From: Datisca glomerata
Taxonomy: Eukaryota; Streptophyta; Magnoliopsida; Cucurbitales; Datiscaceae
DNA: 64,000 nt
Assembly: GCA_003255025.1 (NCBI GenBank)
Contig: QANY01002366.1
Span: 1,123,509-1,187,508, forward strand
Direction of reading: 5' to 3'
The first letter of the stretch is position 1; each line of letters starts with the position of its first letter. The notes beneath the pieces are model-generated. The model was not told the origin of the DNA. It saw nothing but the letters and a program-made list of their open reading frames with translations, and did no database searches. Below, piece by piece: positions 61,679 to 64,000 of this stretch. A program made the translations under genes and the position numbers.

Positions 61679-63890
61679 TCACGAATCCTCAAAATGATGA
61701 TCTGTTTCATCAAAGATTTCCTCCTACAATTGCGCAAACTTTTGTTAAGATTCCAAGCATCTGAGAGATTGTTCAAGAAATTAACATGTAGAACAGAATG
61801 AGAACAGTACCTGCAAAAGCTCTTCAATGACGTCTTCCATAGTTATAATGCCAACAGCTTCTTCTTCTTCAGGGAGCTTTGGAAGAGGATTACCGTCTAT
61901 CTGTAGGATGTCAGAGTACATCTCTTTTGTCCACTTCCTGCCCCTGGAACCACTCCTATACAAATTGCTTGCAGTGTTAGGGAAGCTCTTCCACTTCTGC
62001 AGTGATCTTTTGCTCCTTAAAATCTTCTCTTGTGGAGTGAGCTTTTCACTGTCCACGTCAACTTTCACATCTCTCAGAGGACCTAATTTAAAAGAAAGCC
62101 CGAGTGATCTAAAAATTGTCCTCCGGATTATTCTTCGAATGTGCAGAAGGATGACTTTTTGCATAAATAAATGGAAGACTAAGTTACCAACCCTCAGTGG
62201 GTTTGCTTGCTGGCTGGTCGGATTTGCTGCTCTGCTTGACAACGATAGCCATGTGACTGTGGCCTTTCTGAAACTCGTTTAGTATGTCATACAACGGCAT
62301 GGTTTCTGGGACCCTAAACATACGTTTTTAGAACATCAGGAAACATCAGTACTCCAGCCTCCAAACTAAAAAGCTATCTCTAGAACAACTATAATCTTCC
62401 TAGTTCAAGCAAACAGCATACCGTGGGATCCTGCGGATGGTTACACTCTTTACTGGAACTTCATCATCATGGTGAATTGTCAGCAAATTTTTAACCTAAA
62501 AAACATGTTAAAACGAAAATTAAACTAATGAAGAATTTAAAGTCATATTAAAAGAAAATGAAAACAATGAAGCGTTAATAAAAATGATTGACTAGAAGCT
62601 GAGCTTTTCCAAGATAAAATGCAAACAATGGCTAGAGGCTGAGCCACTCCAAGATAACTTTTTTTTTCATTGGAAGTCATTACTAGACAACAGAGTGAAG
62701 AAAGTTACAGGAAGACCATAGACCAGAGATTGCATGATGTGTGGTAGTACAAAAAGACATGCTATGATAACTAATGTTCTAGACAAAAATGTAGTTATGA
62801 ACATTTGCGAAGCTAACCACAATTTCAACAAAGCCTGGTACTTGCTATTCAGTGCTCCAGAATGTTTAAAAATATCCATACAGGATGGAATAGTATATTT
62901 TTGAAATAATTACATAATAAGTCATTTGGCTAAGCTTTATAAAATGATCGAGGGAATCCTGAATAAAACAAAAAACAACGGTCATATTAAAATCATAAGA
63001 TAGTATTACCAAGACAAGTCCAATGATGTTTGTTGGTTCTTCATAATAAACTGGCACTCTGCTATGCCCTTTCTCCAATATGAGATTCATCAAATCCCTG
63101 TGTATTTACAATATTTTCAAAATCTAATCACTTCAAAATCACAAAATTAGGAGATGATGACCATCTGTTCTCTGTTTTCAGACAGATAAAACCTGTCAAG
63201 CTTGGCGTTTATGTCAATTGCAAAAGTTTCAGATATAGGAGTCATTGCATCACTAGCTGTTTTCTCGGAGAGTTCAAGTGCTCCAGCAATAATTGTGGTC
63301 TCATCATGTGTCAGTTCACCACCTTTTCCAGCCTATTACAGGTCAACCATAGGTTTTACCATATGGGATATAAGATGGGATCAGGATGGTCCCAGCATAG
63401 GAATTTAACAAAGATAACTAGACATATCAGAAATAAGCAATGGGGAGGCAACAAGCAATGCAACATATAGATGGTTAAGAATACTGCTGACATCATTTTG
63501 GTTGAGGAAATGTAACAGACAAAAGAATGAACTTATAGAGCTGTAAAAGCATCTCGTTACAAATGAAAAAGCGCACCTCATTGCCATGCAAATTTACAAG
63601 TGTTTTCAGCTCAGCTCTACGGAAAAGAGCTGCACGTTCATGGCCAAGTAGGAAGTCCAGTAGCTGGAAAACCATATGGAAAAATAGTCAAGAAAACTGA
63701 TCTTCAAGACTATCAACAGATTAGACAACCCATTCCTAACATGGACAACACTAGCGAGCAGCTGAACAAATATCACCTTGCTAATAGGATATGCAACAGG
63801 AAAGCAAATCCAAACAAGAACACGAACAAATGGAGCTACCGTAGCACCTATTGCCAAGCCATATCGAGAACAAACAGATTGTGGTATAAT
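61679..63890 (-). CDS. CNNM-type DUF21-CBS membrane protein, C-terminal part
   Basis: Eight minus-strand exons in phase: 63,777-63,890, 63,577-63,663, 63,193-63,332, 63,010-63,097, 62,422-62,495, 62,192-62,313, 61,811-62,082 and 61,679-61,723. They give 313 codons and a TGA, with no internal stop. The first visible exon ([20 protein letters not shown]) is the end of the DUF21 transmembrane domain. Then come [20 protein letters not shown], the CBS pair ([76 protein letters not shown]) and the tail [14 protein letters not shown]. This fits the plant DUF21 proteins of the At2g14520/At4g33700 type, about 420 residues, relatives of CorC/CNNM magnesium transporters. The CBS pair should bind nucleotide and gate transport. 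The N-terminal half lies beyond the right edge. Confidence 0.93.
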
Positions 63891-64000
63891 CTGCATGACA
63901 AGTTAATGGAATTTAGAATAGCCACATAAACTCTTTAACTTCTATACAATCTCCTTGGTAAAGATCTATAGAGCACACTCCTGCTAAGGAAGGTGCTAGT
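63891..64000 (-). other. Intron of DUF21-CBS gene
   Basis: The acceptor TCATGCAG precedes the first visible exon. The remaining bases to the window edge show no exon; the next upstream exon should end in a GE codon pair. Confidence 0.7.

Noticed and set aside
61827..62282. Long plus-strand frame over the CBS exons
   Set aside because: It is the antisense shadow of well-supported DUF21-CBS exons.

Overview
This is a transposon-rich stretch of a plant nuclear genome, almost certainly a eudicot. The evidence is plant-type genes with GT-AG introns, plus nested Ty1/copia, Ty3/gypsy, Mutator (MULE), CACTA and MITE elements in AT-rich DNA. I see no sign of organelle or bacterial sequence. The species cannot be named from the sequence.

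Host genes are few and sit mostly at the edges. A complete POP5 gene (RNase P/MRP subunit) lies on the minus strand at 268-979, with a probable 5'-UTR intron reaching ~1.7 kb. A small two-exon type-1 lipid-transfer-protein gene with an altered cysteine pattern lies at 42,989-43,428 (+). The last eight exons of a CNNM-type DUF21-CBS membrane protein gene lie at 61,679-63,890 (-); its 5' part is outside the window.

Between them, left to right: a decayed MULE with transposase remnants (1.9-6.8 kb); a hAT-like MITE (8.8-9.5 kb); remnants of two Ty3/gypsy elements, probably Tat lineage, in opposite orientation (about 9.8-19.9 kb), with pol pieces meeting head to head near 14,459, a 55-bp tandem array and two accessory-ORF remnants facing each other; two inverted ~3.7-kb arms (19,998-23,651 and 37,190-40,959), each a unique-looking 1.6-kb part plus a ~2-kb copia LTR. 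The right arm's LTR is the 5' LTR of a minus-strand copia element (25,158-39,360), whose leader holds a CACTA element (30,935-35,876; TSD TAA). That CACTA carries exon pieces of two host genes, 26S proteasome subunit RPT1 and a CHD1/CHR5-type chromatin remodeller. Further right come a full-length copia with matching 5-bp target duplications (44,790-51,194), a truncated copia (51,393-53,785), an Athila-like integrase end (53,885-54,550) and a minus-strand copia whose LTR has a PPT on one side and a PBS on the other (58,377-60,131).

The element pol genes are mostly broken by stops, frameshifts and deletions, so I annotate them as pseudogenes. No wholly new system is evident. The most interesting items are the gene-capturing CACTA element, the large inverted arms around it, the opposed gypsy pair and the unusual lipid-transfer protein.
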